64,000 bases of DNA, taken from positions 3,634,315 through 3,698,314 of the forward strand of contig BCKC01000003.1 of NCBI GenBank assembly GCA_001600455.1, given 5' to 3'. The stretch comes from Endocalyx cinctus. Lineage: Eukaryota > Ascomycota > Sordariomycetes > Amphisphaeriales > Apiosporaceae. Below the pieces are notes generated by a model, which had not been told where the DNA came from, did no database searches, and worked only from the letters and a program-made list of their open reading frames with translations. Below are positions 1 to 11,841 of the stretch, piece by piece; position 1 is the stretch's first letter; every line of letters starts with the position of its first letter. The translations under genes and the position numbers were made by a program.

Positions 1-472
1 AACATTAACCTCGTCAAATCCCTATCTATTGACAATCTCAAACTCTTCAAGAGTCGTTCGTGACTAAATATCTCTCATCTCTCTGAATAACTAAAAACCC
101 CTTATCATTTTTATAAGAAGTCACCCCTGAGAAGACAACATTGATGTCTGTTGACCTTCGTACAAGCCTCAATTGCCTATCGCACCCTGACAGATTCATG
201 CCTATTTCGAGAACGCAACTCTCGAGAGTCCACACAGGCGATAGTATACAGAATATTAATTATTCATCTAATAATAATTCTAGTAGTACCTAAAGGTGAG
301 AGCAATGTCTCAACTCATTTCCCCCTTATGACTCTCTACGTTACTCAAACCCTAGACGATGACGAATTAGAAAACTGATTTGGAGTCATTTTGTGAAACG
401 TGATTGATTATATAGTCAATTTCTATACACAGGTACTTTTTTAGAGAGGGGAAACAGAGAAGATCGCCCAAT
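1..472. other. Intergenic, left edge
   Basis: No coding region is supported here. The short open frames lack any recognisable domain. The last part is presumably the promoter and 5' leader of the acetyltransferase starting at 473. Confidence 0.5.
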
Positions 473-1761
473 ATGGAGCACGTAAGCACTACCACCACAA
501 CCGTTACCGCTACCACTACTGGTGCTGGTACTACCGCCGCCTCCTTCGTCGAGTTGAAGAAACGCTCTCTCATTCCCGAGAGACGCGAGGGACATGTCCG
601 TGCCATCGGCATCTCGGAGTATAAGGAAGCCGCGCTATCGCTGGCCCAAGCCTTTGCTACTGATGAGCTGGCGCAGTACATAATCAACTCCGAAGACATG
701 GCCGCTTACGACGACGAGCACAAGTGGAAGCTCCACGTTGATATCTTCAACTACATCGTGGCCGCTCACTGCTACCGAGGTATCGTGACGACCATCGGGC
801 CCGACTATGAGGGTGTTGCACTCTGGTAAGACTTTTGTTCTTTTATTCCTTCTTCTTCTTCTTCCATTATCCCTTTTTATCTCTTCTTCTTCTTTTTTAC
901 GTAACTATTACTCCAGTCGTCGCATCGTTTGCGCCTCTATATCCCCGTGGGAGTCATTTCTATGACATAAAGAAACATGTGTTGACTAATGAATCGAAAA
1001 CAGGGTGCCGCCAGGCAAGGAAGCAGATGACTGGCTCACGGTCATCCGCAGCGGTATGTGGAGACTTTACTATCAACTGTCGGCCGAAGGGCGGAAACGC
1101 TACTACGCCGAGCTGCTGCCGGTCCTCCACCACACCAAGGCCGAGGTCATGGGCGACAGGGACGCCGATTGCTACTACCTCGTCTACCTAGGCACCAAGC
1201 CCAGCGGGCAGAGACGCGGCTACGCCAGGAAGCTCATCGAGCAGATGGCGGCTAAGGTACGTATTTACTTTTCTTTTTTTTTCCCTTCATATATCAGCAT
1301 ACCCTTTTTTTTCGTCCTCGGCAGTCTTACCCATCCCCCTTTTTTTGGATACCCACATCAACCCACTTACCCCTTCCCCTTTTCATCACAGCCAAGACAA
1401 ATAAATCCTATATATTTGTCTACCGGGTTTACATGCGTAGAATAACACATTTTCCCTTCGTTCGTCACTGAACATATTCAATCCCCCCCCCTACCAAAAA
1501 ACCAAAGTTAAGAAATTAATGTTGTCTTCTTTTCTGACAAAACTTTAGGCCGACGCCGAGGGACGAGCGATGTACCTCGAGTCCAGCTCGGAGAAGAACA
1601 CGACATACTACAAGCGGTTCGGATTCGAGGTCAAGCGGGACGTCTACATGGGCGAGAACACATCCTCGCCCGTCCGCCTGACCATCATGGTTCGCGAGCC
1701 GCAGCAGTTGGGCCGCCTCTCCATCCCCATCAAGCTCGGTGCCGGTGTCAAGGTCATGTGA
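473..1761 (+). CDS. GNAT-family N-acetyltransferase
   Basis: This is a three-exon gene: 473-825, 1004-1256 and 1549-1761. The introns have GTAAG/CAG and GTACG/TAG borders, and the exons join in frame to about 272 residues. Residues about 1-25 are Thr/Ala-rich low complexity and probably disordered. The C-terminal half carries the GNAT fold: a beta-strand (YYLVYLGT) followed by the acetyl-CoA pyrophosphate loop GQRRGYARKLIE (the family's Q/RxxGxG/A motif), then YLESSSEKNTTYYKRFGF, which matches the strand and helix that close the cofactor site. The family transfers an acetyl group from acetyl-CoA to an amine; the substrate cannot be read from the sequence. Similar stand-alone fungal GNATs are often annotated as resistance or metabolite acetyltransferases, but nothing nearby supports a specialised role. 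No signal peptide or membrane segment is seen, so it is probably cytosolic or nuclear. The family call is firm; the function is open. Confidence 0.88.
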
Positions 1762-3082
1762 ACTTTTTTTTTATCTATTCTTTTTTCTAATAATTCGTTT
1801 GTTATAAACTGAAGGAAACATAATGAAAGGATACGAAGAGAGAAAAAAAGAAAAGGAAAAAAAAAGTTCAAAACTAACGAATCATGAGGGGGTAAAAAAA
1901 AAAATTCAAAGCACCGCAAAAAAAAAGTTACAGAGGATGAGATGAGTTTATTTTGCGTTTTTTTTTTTTCAGTCTTTCATTTTTATCCTGCTGCGATTCC
2001 GAACTTCGTGAGAACCTCGCTACTTACTGGTACTGACGCGGATGAGGAAGAATATGATAGTTGACGTGAACGTGAGTTGTTCGAAGTCGAGTCATGAAAC
2101 GAGAGTCGATTATTCGCTTAAAAAAAACAAGAATCATTCCGATCATGACGTTGATGCCGGCGACGAAACGAGTATGTCTATCTATTACTTTTCTTTTTCT
2201 ATTTTTCATTCTTACACTTTCACTTTGTTTTTTATTGCCTCATTTTCTATTTCCTTGGAGTGTCACGAAAAAAAAAATACAACGTTCATCTGGCTCGCTG
2301 ACCTTGATCCCCCCACGATTCGCACCGAGAGCAACACCAATATACATCTCCCCCGCCTTCCTTTTATTTTATTTGGACTTTGTTGTTCATAGTCTCTTTT
2401 TTTTTTGGGAGGTGGTGGTATTTGATTCTTGCTTGTACATGTGCATCTGCGAGGGGATGATGACAAAAAAGGCAGAAAGAGATTGATCACGATTCAACAC
2501 GTAGATCGATTCGTTCGTTCATTACCATCGGGGGCATGTCTATTAAAAACAGTGGCATTATATCAACTTTACGCTCCTTTCTCGCGTGCATAAATCAAAT
2601 CATCATTATAGAATTTAGTCATAGGTAGCAACATATTCTGTTCTTCCATCTACCCTGCTTTTTAAATAGCGAAGCTTAGCCTAGCCTTGACATGCTTTAT
2701 TTTCATGTCTAGCTAATCCTATAGCGTTCGTTCCTTATTTTTTTCATTGTTTCGCATACTTGATAATGTGACATCATACTCGTGGCCATCGATCATACCC
2801 TCCAAATATGCAAGATGCCTATATCCCTCCTTCCTCTGCTGAGTCAACGCGGGATGGTGAATGTCACATACATAGGTATAATACACACACATAAGTTGCG
2901 CTCCCCTTTTATCCCTGAGGCTTGGTCTGCATCACGGTCCCTTCCCCGTAGCAAGACTCGTTGCCAAAACCGCTTGTTCCCTCCGTCCCCCCGTTCATCG
3001 TATGTCGTCACAATGCCAAGTAAATATTGGGTGGGTAATATGTATGGGTAAGTGGGCCCAGTGGTGTAGTGGAAAAAAGACC
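1762..3082. other. Intergenic, convergent 3' regions
   Basis: This lies between the convergent 3' ends of the acetyltransferase and RPA2. It is T- and A-run rich, with several short open frames on both strands that overlap homopolymers and have no domain. No RNA gene is recognised. Confidence 0.5.
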
Positions 3083-4128
3083 CTAGTATTCCATAATGCT
3101 AAAGGTCTCGTCATCGAGGGTGCAAAATATGAGGGACTGGTTAATCAGCTCTTGAGCAGCATTCAGCATCTCCTGGAAATTGGAATTGAGGTCCCTGGCG
3201 GCGTTGTGGACGTTGACTCCCTCGTTGCTATCCTTAGCGTTATTCATGTAATTGTACAGCTTGACCGCTTTGGGGGAGACGAGTCTGAGCCTCTCGGCGT
3301 GCACGGCGTTCATGGACGAGCCGCCGTCGACGAACATGCTATCGCTCTCGTCGTGGGTCGCCCCGTCGGCGCCGGCGCCGGGGGCGGCGGAGAGGCCGCC
3401 CTTGGTGAAGAAGAGGTGGACGTAGGTGGCCTCGAGGAAGTGGTAGTTGACTTCATCAAAATTGCGGACGGGCTTGATGACGTGGGCGCCGAGGTGGCGC
3501 TTGTTGGCGAAGCTCTTGAGCCGGCCCCAGACGCGGACGTACTCCTCCTGCTTGAACTGGCTGGCCTCGGAGTCGAGCGCGTCCTGCTGCTGGTCGGCGT
3601 CGACGAACTTCTTCACCTCGATCACGCCCGTGCCGTCGTCGATCTTGTACGTCGTCTGCGTCGTCTGCGGGTGGATCGCCCGCACCTGCCCGACGATCGT
3701 GATCGTCTTCACCTCGACCCCGTCGATGCGGAAGGGCGCGTCGCTGAAGGCTTGGTCGGCTTCGATGAGCTGCTTGATCGTCGCGGGCCGTATGGATTCG
3801 TCGTTGACGGGCTACGCGGAAGTTTGGTTTCGTTTTAAGTCAGCTCCTTTTTTCCTTCTAGCTTTCAAAAGGTTGTCTTGTCGTAAAAAAAGGATAGATG
3901 GGTGATCGGTGAGATATGGTCTGCAATTTGTTTACCTTTGTACCAGACTGACTTCCTCCCTGAGAACCGTACATGAATCCTCCGCCATCTTCACCACCTG
4001 CGCCGCCGTATGCGGTAGTTCGAGAATATCCACCACCGTAACCTTTTGTAATCACCAAAATTAGAACAGAGGGCTATAAAGTAAAGCTAAGAAACACTCC
4101 CAAAAATTATTTGCAACTTACTGCTCAT
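3083..4128 (-). CDS. RPA2: Replication protein A, 32 kDa subunit (RPA2)
   Basis: There are three exons on the minus strand: 4122-4128 (7 nt, encoding ATG AGC A), 3936-4042 and 3083-3811. The junctions (GTAAGT donor, GTAAAC donor, TAG acceptor) rebuild a protein of about 280 residues, the usual RPA2 size. The N-terminus is Gly/Tyr/Ser-rich (MSSYGGGYS), as in other fungal RPA2 proteins, where this tail is phosphorylated by cell-cycle and checkpoint kinases. Next comes ESIRPATIKQL and the OB-fold DBD-D (VGQVRAIHPQTTQTTYKIDDGTG, then VRVWGRLKSF), and a C-terminal winged-helix segment (NAAQELINQ to the end) that binds repair partners. The protein is part of the nuclear heterotrimer that coats single-stranded DNA in replication, repair and recombination. 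It is divergent from the Lon gene, with about 950 bp between starts. Two MluI-box-like sites upstream fit G1/S control. The identification is secure; the tiny first exon is inferred from splice signals and frame. Confidence 0.94.
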
Positions 4129-5079
4129 TTTCGTATTTCTGATGATCGTTTATAATTACCAGAGGGTTACTGGACTGGAATTATCGCCGATTTTAAAGGG
4201 GGGTAGTGATTCAATATACAAAGTGTTTATTTTTTTTTTCTCGAATGTTTTCTTATTGGTTACAATACAATGGCAGTGGTAGAGTGGGTGGCATCGACGC
4301 GTTTGATATTTAACGCGATAATTAGAAGGTTTAATTGATTTCTAGTGGAGACAAGACGTGGTTCCCCTCTGTGGGACTAGGCAGTCCAGGCGTGCAGGTA
4401 ATACGGGTATGCGACTACTATGGATTTAAGTAGGCTGGCTGACTGGTAAGTGGTAGGTACCTAATTTATTAGGAATGCTTGTTACGTTAGCCTGTATTTA
4501 GGCAGTCTGGTACTGTAAGAGTACCTCCAATACTTACCTAAACTACCTAAACTACCTACCTGTACCTTATCTAGGATAATATAAATATAACGGGCCTTAA
4601 GTAGTGGACATTTGGAAACTTCAACAAGTTCTAATAATTCACATGTCATATCCATATGGATCCATGGATTTTTGATTCTAAAAGTAAGAAGTCATAATTC
4701 GGAATTTATGATATAACATGATGTAACGTGGTTTGGTAAGCGGATGTAATGGAAGTGTCGAAAGATACCCTGACCTGGACGTAAGTACTCCTCGGCTTTG
4801 CAAAGTATCGACAGATAGCTCGAGATAGTTCCATCGTCATCTATCAAACCTCGGCAAAGTTCAACTTCCATCTTCTCCAACTCATTTCACTTAAACCGAA
4901 CCAACAACTAGATTCACTCACTCATCCTTCATCTTTCATCTTTTTTTCAACTCTCTATATACCGCATTTTTCTTTCTACGTAAATATTCACTTTAATTTT
5001 ATTTGAAAACAGCGCATCTTCCACCGATATTGACCCATTAGATAATTTGTTACCACGATTTCATACCCAACCCGACCAT
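4129..5079. other. Divergent promoter region RPA2 / peroxisomal Lon
   Basis: This gene-free interval separates two divergent genes. It contains an ATTGG (inverse CCAAT) near 4254, the ACGCGT/ACGCGA pair at 4297-4318, and a patch at about 4440-4575 rich in CTACCTA/TAGGTA words. The pyrimidine-rich tract at about 4910-4975 is typical of a fungal 5' leader for the Lon gene. Confidence 0.5.
4297..4318. promoter_or_regulatory. Candidate MluI cell-cycle boxes upstream of RPA2
   Basis: A perfect palindromic ACGCGT sits at 4297-4302 and ACGCGA at 4313-4318, about 170-190 bp upstream of the RPA2 start codon. In yeasts the MBF complex binds ACGCGT-type boxes and drives G1/S expression of replication genes, including RPA subunits. 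Two sites close together in front of a replication gene support the reading, but binding is inferred. Confidence 0.45.
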
Positions 5080-8033
5080 ATGTCGTCCTTGTCCCAATCT
5101 CCAACTGTACCCATCATCCTTCTCGCCAAGGGTACCGTTCTTTTCCCTAATTCTATTACTCGAATACCAGTCCCTTCAAGTCGATCTGATATCGCTGCCC
5201 TAATTTCCAATGTATACGCGCGTGCTTCGAAAAGTTCTCGACGAGTCGATGAAATTCCTATCGTTTGCGTACCGCTGAGCTCACCTCTACTGAATCGAAA
5301 AGGGCAGAGACTATTAGAGCAGGATTCCGAGAAATACCATGCATCATTTGAAGCGAATCCCAAAAATATTAAGAAGGATCGCCTCTACGGTTATGGTGTC
5401 TCTGCCAAGATCACTGGCATTCAAGGTGAAAACGGTGCCGAGTTTACCCTTCTTGTTCGAGGTCTTGAGCGTGTATCTGTTGAAAAGGTTACCCAAGAAC
5501 GCCCATTCTTTGAGGGCAGGATTATTCCACATAATGACAAAGTCGGCATACCGGAGCTCGAGAGCTCCGAGTATCAAAAGTTATTTTCTACCTTGAAAAG
5601 GCTTTCGCGAGAGCTCATCTCGGCTCTTGGTGTTTCCGCACTTCTCCTATCCGAGGGTCAATCGCCTATACAGCAGTTCCTCTCCAGACGACTTGAACTG
5701 GTCATTGCCAGGAGACGGGCAGATGAGGGCGGGCTGCTTGCCGATTTTATGATGACTTTTATTGAGGCTTCCTACGAAGAAAAATTACAAGTTCTAGCCA
5801 CCGTTGATGTCATGAGTCGGATGCGGAAGGTTATTGATTTGCTGGATCGCCAAGTAGACGATATTAAAGGTAATATTAAGGTGACCAGCATTGCTACAAC
5901 CGTCCTCCCTCTTCCCATCGATCCAGAGGACCTGGAGAAAATGAAGAGCAAGAAGAAGAACACGTACAATCTTCCACCCCTAATGGGACCCCCAATCGCT
6001 CCTAAGGGGTTTAATTTCGGTAATATGTTCCGTGGTGGTCCCCCAGCGGAGAAAAATCAAGATGCAGACGAACTAGAAGAACTCGAGCAGAAGCTTGAGG
6101 AGGCAAAACTACCACCAGAAGCCGCCAAAGTTGCGGAGAGAGAGCTAAAGCGACTCAAGCAGATGATGCCTATCCAAGCTGAATATCAAGTCGTCAGAAC
6201 GTATCTGGAGACCTTGACCGAGATACCCTGGTCTATCGTGACAGACGACCCGATCGGTGCCGGCACTTTGGGAGAGGCGAGGAAGCAGCTTGATAATGAT
6301 CACTACGGAATCGAGAAAGTAAAAAAACGGCTGTTATCCTATCTTACTATCGTACGATTAATGCAGACGGCAAACAATGCTGTCGATGAGCAGGTCAAGG
6401 AAGCCGAACAGGAGACGGCCGATCTAGAATCCACCAAGGATAATCACAGCGAGGGCTCGCCTCTTGACCCGGCCTTGGAAGAAAAGATCAAGGCAAGTGG
6501 TCTTAAAGTTCAGATGCTGAAGAGCAAGAAACAGGCTGAGAAGGCGCCTATCCTGCTCCTCGTGGGCCCCCCGGGTACCGGGAAAACCAGTATTGCGAAA
6601 TCTATCGCTACAGCTCTCGGTCGCAAATTTCACCGCATCTCCCTCGGTGGTGTCAGGGATGAAGCAGAGATCCGAGGACATCGAAGGACATATGTAGCCG
6701 CTATGCCCGGCGTAATTGTCCAGGGCCTACGGAAAGTGGGGGTTGCCAATCCCGTGTTCCTCTTGGATGAGATTGATAAACTAGGCATGGCAAATCATCA
6801 TGGCGATCCATCTGCGGCAATGCTCGAGGTCCTAGATCCCGAGCAGAATCACGCATTCACCGATCATTACCTAAATACTCCGATCGATCTGAGCAAGGTT
6901 CTATTCATCGCTACCGCAAATAGTCTTGATACTATCCCTGCCCCCTTGTTAGATCGGATGGAAGTACTCGAATTTTCGGGCTACACGTCACTGGAAAAGC
7001 GACACATTGCTTTACGGCATCTTGTACCAAAGCAAATTCGGGTGAATGGTCTCAAGGAGGACCAGATTAAGTTTAGCGAAGAAATAGTGTCGAAAATCAT
7101 CGAGTCTTATACTCGTGAAGCAGGTGTTCGTAGTTTAGAGCGGGAGATCGGTTCCGTCTGCCGAGCCAAGGCTGTCGAGTTCGTCGAAGCGAACGATCGC
7201 AACCACCCCGAGACGTACCGCGCGGGCATAACGCTAGAAGATCTAGAGGCTATTTTGGGCATGGAGAGGTTCGAAGCTGAGATTGCGGAGAAGAGTAACC
7301 AGCCAGGCATCGTAACCGGTTTGGTGGCCTACAGCACTGGCGGCAATGGCGGTATTCTATTCATTGAAGTTCTTGATATGCCAGGGGATGGTAGTGTCGA
7401 ACTCACAGGTAACCTAGGAGATGTGCTGAAGGAGAGCGTCAAGGTAGCTAGGAGCTGGGTCCGGAACCACGCCTACGAGCTTGGTCTCACCCAGGATCCG
7501 GCGGAGAACATCATGAAGAACCGCAGCATACACGTCCACTATCCTTCAGGTGCCGTTCCAAAAGATGGCCCCTCCAGTGGCATGGCTCAGGCGATTGCAC
7601 TTATCTCCCTCTTATCTGGAAGAGCTGTTCCACCTACCTTGGCCATGACTGTAAGTTAACTAATTCTTTTTAACCAATATCGTTGAACAGAAGGTTGACA
7701 TCTGAAACAGGGAGAATTCCAACTGTCCGGTCACGTAAAGAGAGTCGGGGGTATCAAGGAAAAGCTTATAGGAGCTTACCGCGCGGGTGTTAAGACAGTG
7801 CTGCTACCGGCACAGAACGAGAAGGATGCTCGGGAATTACCTTCGGAAGTCAAGGACGGACTTAAAATTATCTACGTCAGGTATGTCCCCAAATTATTAC
7901 AAACTTTCGTGAGAGAAATAGTCTAACTTGGATCTATGTACACAGTCACATCTGGGAAGCCATTCGTCACGTTTGGCCTGAGGCACAATGGCCAAACGAA
8001 GCGAGTTTCCCCCCCATTCAGTCTCGTTTGTAG
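5080..8033 (+). CDS. Peroxisomal Lon protease homologue (AAA+ serine protease, PTS1 SRL)
   Basis: There are three exons: 5080-7650, 7711-7880 and 7946-8033, encoding about 942 residues. The first ATG after the leader (MSSLSQSP) is taken as the start. Domains in order: N-terminal LON substrate-binding domain (from [15 protein letters not shown] to about residue 230), a charged helical linker, an AAA+ module with Walker [10 protein letters not shown] (residues 496-504) and Walker B VFLLDEID (559-566), and the LonP protease domain with the catalytic Ser of KDGPSSG (Ser832) and Lys of VGGIKEKL (Lys873). The C-terminus is QSRL, giving the peroxisomal targeting tripeptide SRL. There is no N-terminal mitochondrial presequence. 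This architecture and the PTS1 identify the peroxisomal Lon, an ATP-dependent protease and chaperone of the peroxisomal matrix that degrades damaged or misfolded proteins and supports beta-oxidation enzyme quality. The last two exons supply the catalytic Lys and the targeting signal, so correct splicing is essential. Confidence 0.95.
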
Positions 8034-8670
8034 TAGAATCATTACGGTCGAAAAATACTCTCAATTTTAGCGTGGCGTCGAATGAGTTCTCCTTATAAAA
8101 AGTTCTCTGTTTATTTTTAACCTTTTGAGGTATCGGGATAGGGCTATTGCTCTTAGGAGGGCAATATATTAGTCAACAGGTTAGTGCGCGGTAGCATACA
8201 TAACTGTCGTATCACTTCATCCTACACCGAGAGGGCGGTTTTTATTGTGCTAGGCTCAAGGAACGTTACCTCCTGTAAGCGTCCTTCCTTCCACATCGTC
8301 GGGTACAGTGAGATTATTTGGATCGGTCGGTACGACTTGCCCTTGGCCCCCTTGGTCCCCTTGGTGCCGGAGGAAGCGAGCAGAAGGTCGTACGAAATCT
8401 CTCTTTGAAAGGCAACACAAAACACTAGGAGCTAAGATAAAAAATGGGAGAGAAGAAAGGGGTTTTATGGAGTGTTCAAATAAATCAAGCGCAACATAGA
8501 CGGTCGAGCTATTTCGGCAAATCCCAAAGAGTTCTTCTTTCAAGACATTACAATTTCTACCGGAAGGAAAGTTGCCATGCTACATGGTATATCTTCCGAT
8601 ATTCAAGATCTGGTGCGAGGTTTGTAGACCGTCGGTTCGGGCTTTTTGGGACATGTTTGGAGACAGGAAG
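8034..8670. other. Intergenic between Lon and the solo LTR
   Basis: The 3' flank of Lon is followed by a stretch of mixed composition holding one weak minus-strand gene candidate, listed separately. Nothing else is supported. Confidence 0.4.
8256..8654 (-). CDS. Possible small two-exon gene or gene remnant, unrecognised
   Basis: On the minus strand, a start in good context (CAAACATGTCCC, ATG at 8654) opens a 24-codon frame. After a possible intron, with a weak GTAGCA donor and a pyrimidine-rich CCTAG acceptor near 8426, it could join in frame to a 3' exon ending at 8256. That exon reads GDQGGQGQVVPTDPN and ends TLTGGNVP. The result would be about 80 residues with no domain I recognise. The donor is poor and no other support exists, so this may be noncoding. 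The candidate start lies only about 16 bp from the edge of the Copia LTR, which would have landed in its promoter. Confidence 0.2.
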
Positions 8671-8878
8671 TGTTGGGTTAAAATCGTAAGATTTTACTGT
8701 TCTGAAAAATGAAGTTATTATTGTTGTTGATGTTGTGAAATAATTCTGCTAGTCAGAATTATTTCGAGTGTAAGTGAGCTGGCGTACAGGCCAGCTCCGC
8801 ACTGGCCACATACACCAGCCTGTGGCTGGTGATGTGGCTGGTGTGGCTTATACTCCAGCTAGCTACTAATAATCAACA
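8671..8878. mobile_element. Solo LTR, Ty1/Copia type
   Basis: This 208-bp segment begins TGTTGGGTTA and ends TAATAATCAACA, with the TGTTG...CAACA termini characteristic of Copia LTRs. It is flanked by a perfect 5-bp direct repeat, GGAAG, at 8666-8670 and 8879-8883, the expected integrase target-site duplication. No internal gag-pol sequence or second LTR is present, so it is the product of LTR-LTR recombination. The interior contains an imperfect palindrome of GGCTGGT/ACCAGCC words at about 8800-8850. Orientation is not assigned. Confidence 0.82.
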
Positions 8879-8883
8879 GGAAG

Positions 8884-11841
8884 CGAATTTGGTCTTATAC
8901 TGGACATGCACTACATCTGAGTATTTGTAATATTGAATTCGTACAAGCGAAAGCATTTTACCCCTTTAAAAAAAAAAAATCGTTTGTCATTTGCTGTTGT
9001 ACTCAACTTTAGCTTATTCGGGGTTCGTGCCACGTTTTCGTTTGAATGAATTCTGAATATCTAGTTTTTTTCAGCTTTTTTGTCTTTGTTCAAGTGCGGT
9101 AGTCTTTTGATGTTCGGACGTAAATTGTTGGGTGTGTCGGTATGTTTGTAGCAAGTATTTCGTCTTTATTGGAGTAAGGAAGAGGAATAATAAGGAGGCA
9201 TACTTTTCACCGGTTCTTCTACTGGAGCCCAGCTCGTCCACTCTATCCAGACGATCTGGAAAGCTGGAGCGTAAAGCAGATGATGAGAACATAAATAGGT
9301 TTCTATTACCCTCCTATAATTTGGATTCGGAGTTCTTAGAGAGATCTAGTTCAGACTTCCCCTGAATCAGTACTTCATATTCATATACGATACTAGGATA
9401 CTTAAGCTTTGGAAAGTTCTATACAGATGCTGCAGGTTTCTACTTCGTCTAGCTAAAGATGATGGGTATTTCACTGATGCATAATTCACATGGCAAGATA
9501 ATGCTCTATTACTAGTTTTTCCTCGGCTTTGATGTTACTGTCTGATCACGCATGTGAGCGTCATAAACTTCCGAGGAATTGACGCATGCTACGTATTATG
9601 AGGAGAGTAGTTGGGGGAGCTGCCTATGCGCGGCAAATTTTGACGGTACGGGTCTAACGTGCGGAAGAAACTCCCATATTGGCGGAGGTAAAAATCAGCT
9701 TTGCTAGATGTGAAAACCCAAGAGGATTATTAATATATATATGTGTGTGTGTGTGTGTGTGTATTCCGATGGCTATCATAAATCTTCGTGGGGGGAAGCA
9801 GCTCGGCTTGTTGAACCTCAATTCTGCCCGTGTCCGACCGACCGGAAATTCTCCTACCGTTGCTACATGCCCGTATCCTCAACCTTACGGGACAGAACCC
9901 GCGGGAATGGGAGGGGTAAAAGATTTGGAGGGGGCTAGGATGAGAGAGGACGATAATGAGTGGTGGCGGGGAGAAGCTATTGCCCCCATTCTCGTCCTCT
10001 CGTCTTCTCGCGATAATTGTCAAGTTAGTCCGCCGGGTCTTTTGTTTCCCTCATATTCACACCGTCATTTACGAGACCTAGATCTAGGCAAACATTAAAC
10101 AGAGACTTAGGCATCAACCGTATAGTCGGATAGAGGAGAAAGAGAGAGGAAACAAGAAAAAAAAAAGAAAGTGTTAAGCGCAAGAGGAAGCAATAAAAGT
10201 TTCAAGTTGACGCCCTTCTTTCGCGACGTCAGGCAGCCGGAATCAGGGCTTTTCACCGTCGGCGGTCGGATGCATGCAGCTACTATGAAGGGAGAAGGGG
10301 GGAGGGAGAGAAGGGGGGGGGCAGGAAAGGTGAGGGGCGTCCTTTGTGGTGGGATGCTTCTTTCCTTTTCTTGCCGTCAAGTTGGGAGGCCAAGCCGAAG
10401 AAAGAAAGCTTAGGCTTAGCTTTTTGGGCTTGTTGTTACGTTTTTTTTTTCCCTCCAATACTGGACTGGTCCTTTTTTTTTCTTCGTGTTAGTTGGAGGT
10501 GTCACGAAAATAAGAATCAAGGCCTGGCGATTTAAGATTCGAGGGTTATACATACAAAATAACTGATATGTTCACGAACGGGGGACTTTGTTGAAATTCC
10601 TCTCAGCAGTTAGGAGTGATGTATCCGTGCAGGCTATAATATAACGTCCTATGCCTACGTGTTTTTCGCTCTGACACCATCATGCTAAAAAAAAAAAACG
10701 ATCAGATCATCAATGGGTCTTGAATGCCTTGTGAAACGGCTATAGGGATTTGTATATAGCAAATTAGCAAGTCATTATTCCCAAGCCTCACTAATTGCTC
10801 ACTTTGAAGATACCGTTACAGAAGCTCCGCTAATGAAAGATAATATGTATACATTACGCGGCATTATATGAGGCTTTCGTGAGTTTACACGGTGAGTTTT
10901 TCATCTTCTCTGTATCACGGTACAAGTCTATGCGTGCCATAGGAACATTTCCGGTTAAATAGATTATTACAGAGCTCCTTGGGCCATGGACAATGCTCAG
11001 CTACTTCGTAGACTAACACCAATCGCAAAAGCTGGTGTGCCAGAAAAAAAAAAGAACGTGATATCACTTCACCAGATGAACCTTTCGTTTTTCCTTCTCA
11101 TGTCTCACACATAAGGCGAGCACAAGTACGATACATCAGGCCATAACGCCCAGTTACGGAGGTAGCTAATTCCAAAGACACGGAGAGTAATCTCTTTAGA
11201 AGAAGGAATATGTATGTATATCTCGGATATATTTCAGGTTTTGACATACGAGATTACTTACGTACGGAAACTACAGAAGCCGTAAACAAGCCTATAAGCG
11301 GATTCTATTAAAGAATTTGAATGATTTAAATATAGCATTTTTGATCCAGTATGAAATCAAGAAGCAACCAACTGGACAGCCGATCACAGCGACAAGACAG
11401 AGAGGTACGGGCTTATTATACATATACTATATCTACGTGCAATGTCGTTCATGTACGCGGTAGGTCAGTTAGGGTGTCTCGGGTACAACAAGACTTCGGC
11501 TGCCTGCGATCTGTCTCTCTACTCGGAATTACAACGTACCTTTTCTTTTTTTGTTCTCCTCGATTACGGATACTCCGAACGACGCAACTACTACACACGG
11601 CTATTTAATTTAGAAAGAAGGTCTTTTTTTCTTCGACCTATGACAGGTCTTTTTTTTCCCTACCCACAGACGTGATGTAAAGGGCTTACATGTATTAGTC
11701 TGCCTCCTCTCTCTCCCCATCGTACTAGATCGCCATAAGTAAGGGTCCCTCTCGTTTCTTATCTCTTTCTCCTCGTCGCGCGGCATTCTATCTGAAATCT
11801 ACAAAGGGCCAAATAGAGCGAAAAGAGCATAGCCCCCCCCC
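8884..11841. other. Gene-poor intergenic DNA
   Basis: No supported gene. Homopolymers, a TA/TG microsatellite and a G-rich patch near 10280-10340 account for the longer open frames. The stretch at about 9780-10100 is more GC-rich, but I could not recognise any protein or RNA family in it. Confidence 0.45.
9732..9762. repeat. (TA)n(TG)n microsatellite
   Basis: A short TA run passes directly into about eleven TG dinucleotides. Confidence 0.9.

Noticed and set aside
3002..3838. 278-codon plus-strand open frame
   Set aside because: Antisense shadow of the GC-rich RPA2 exon; no domain and Val/Asp/Leu-biased.
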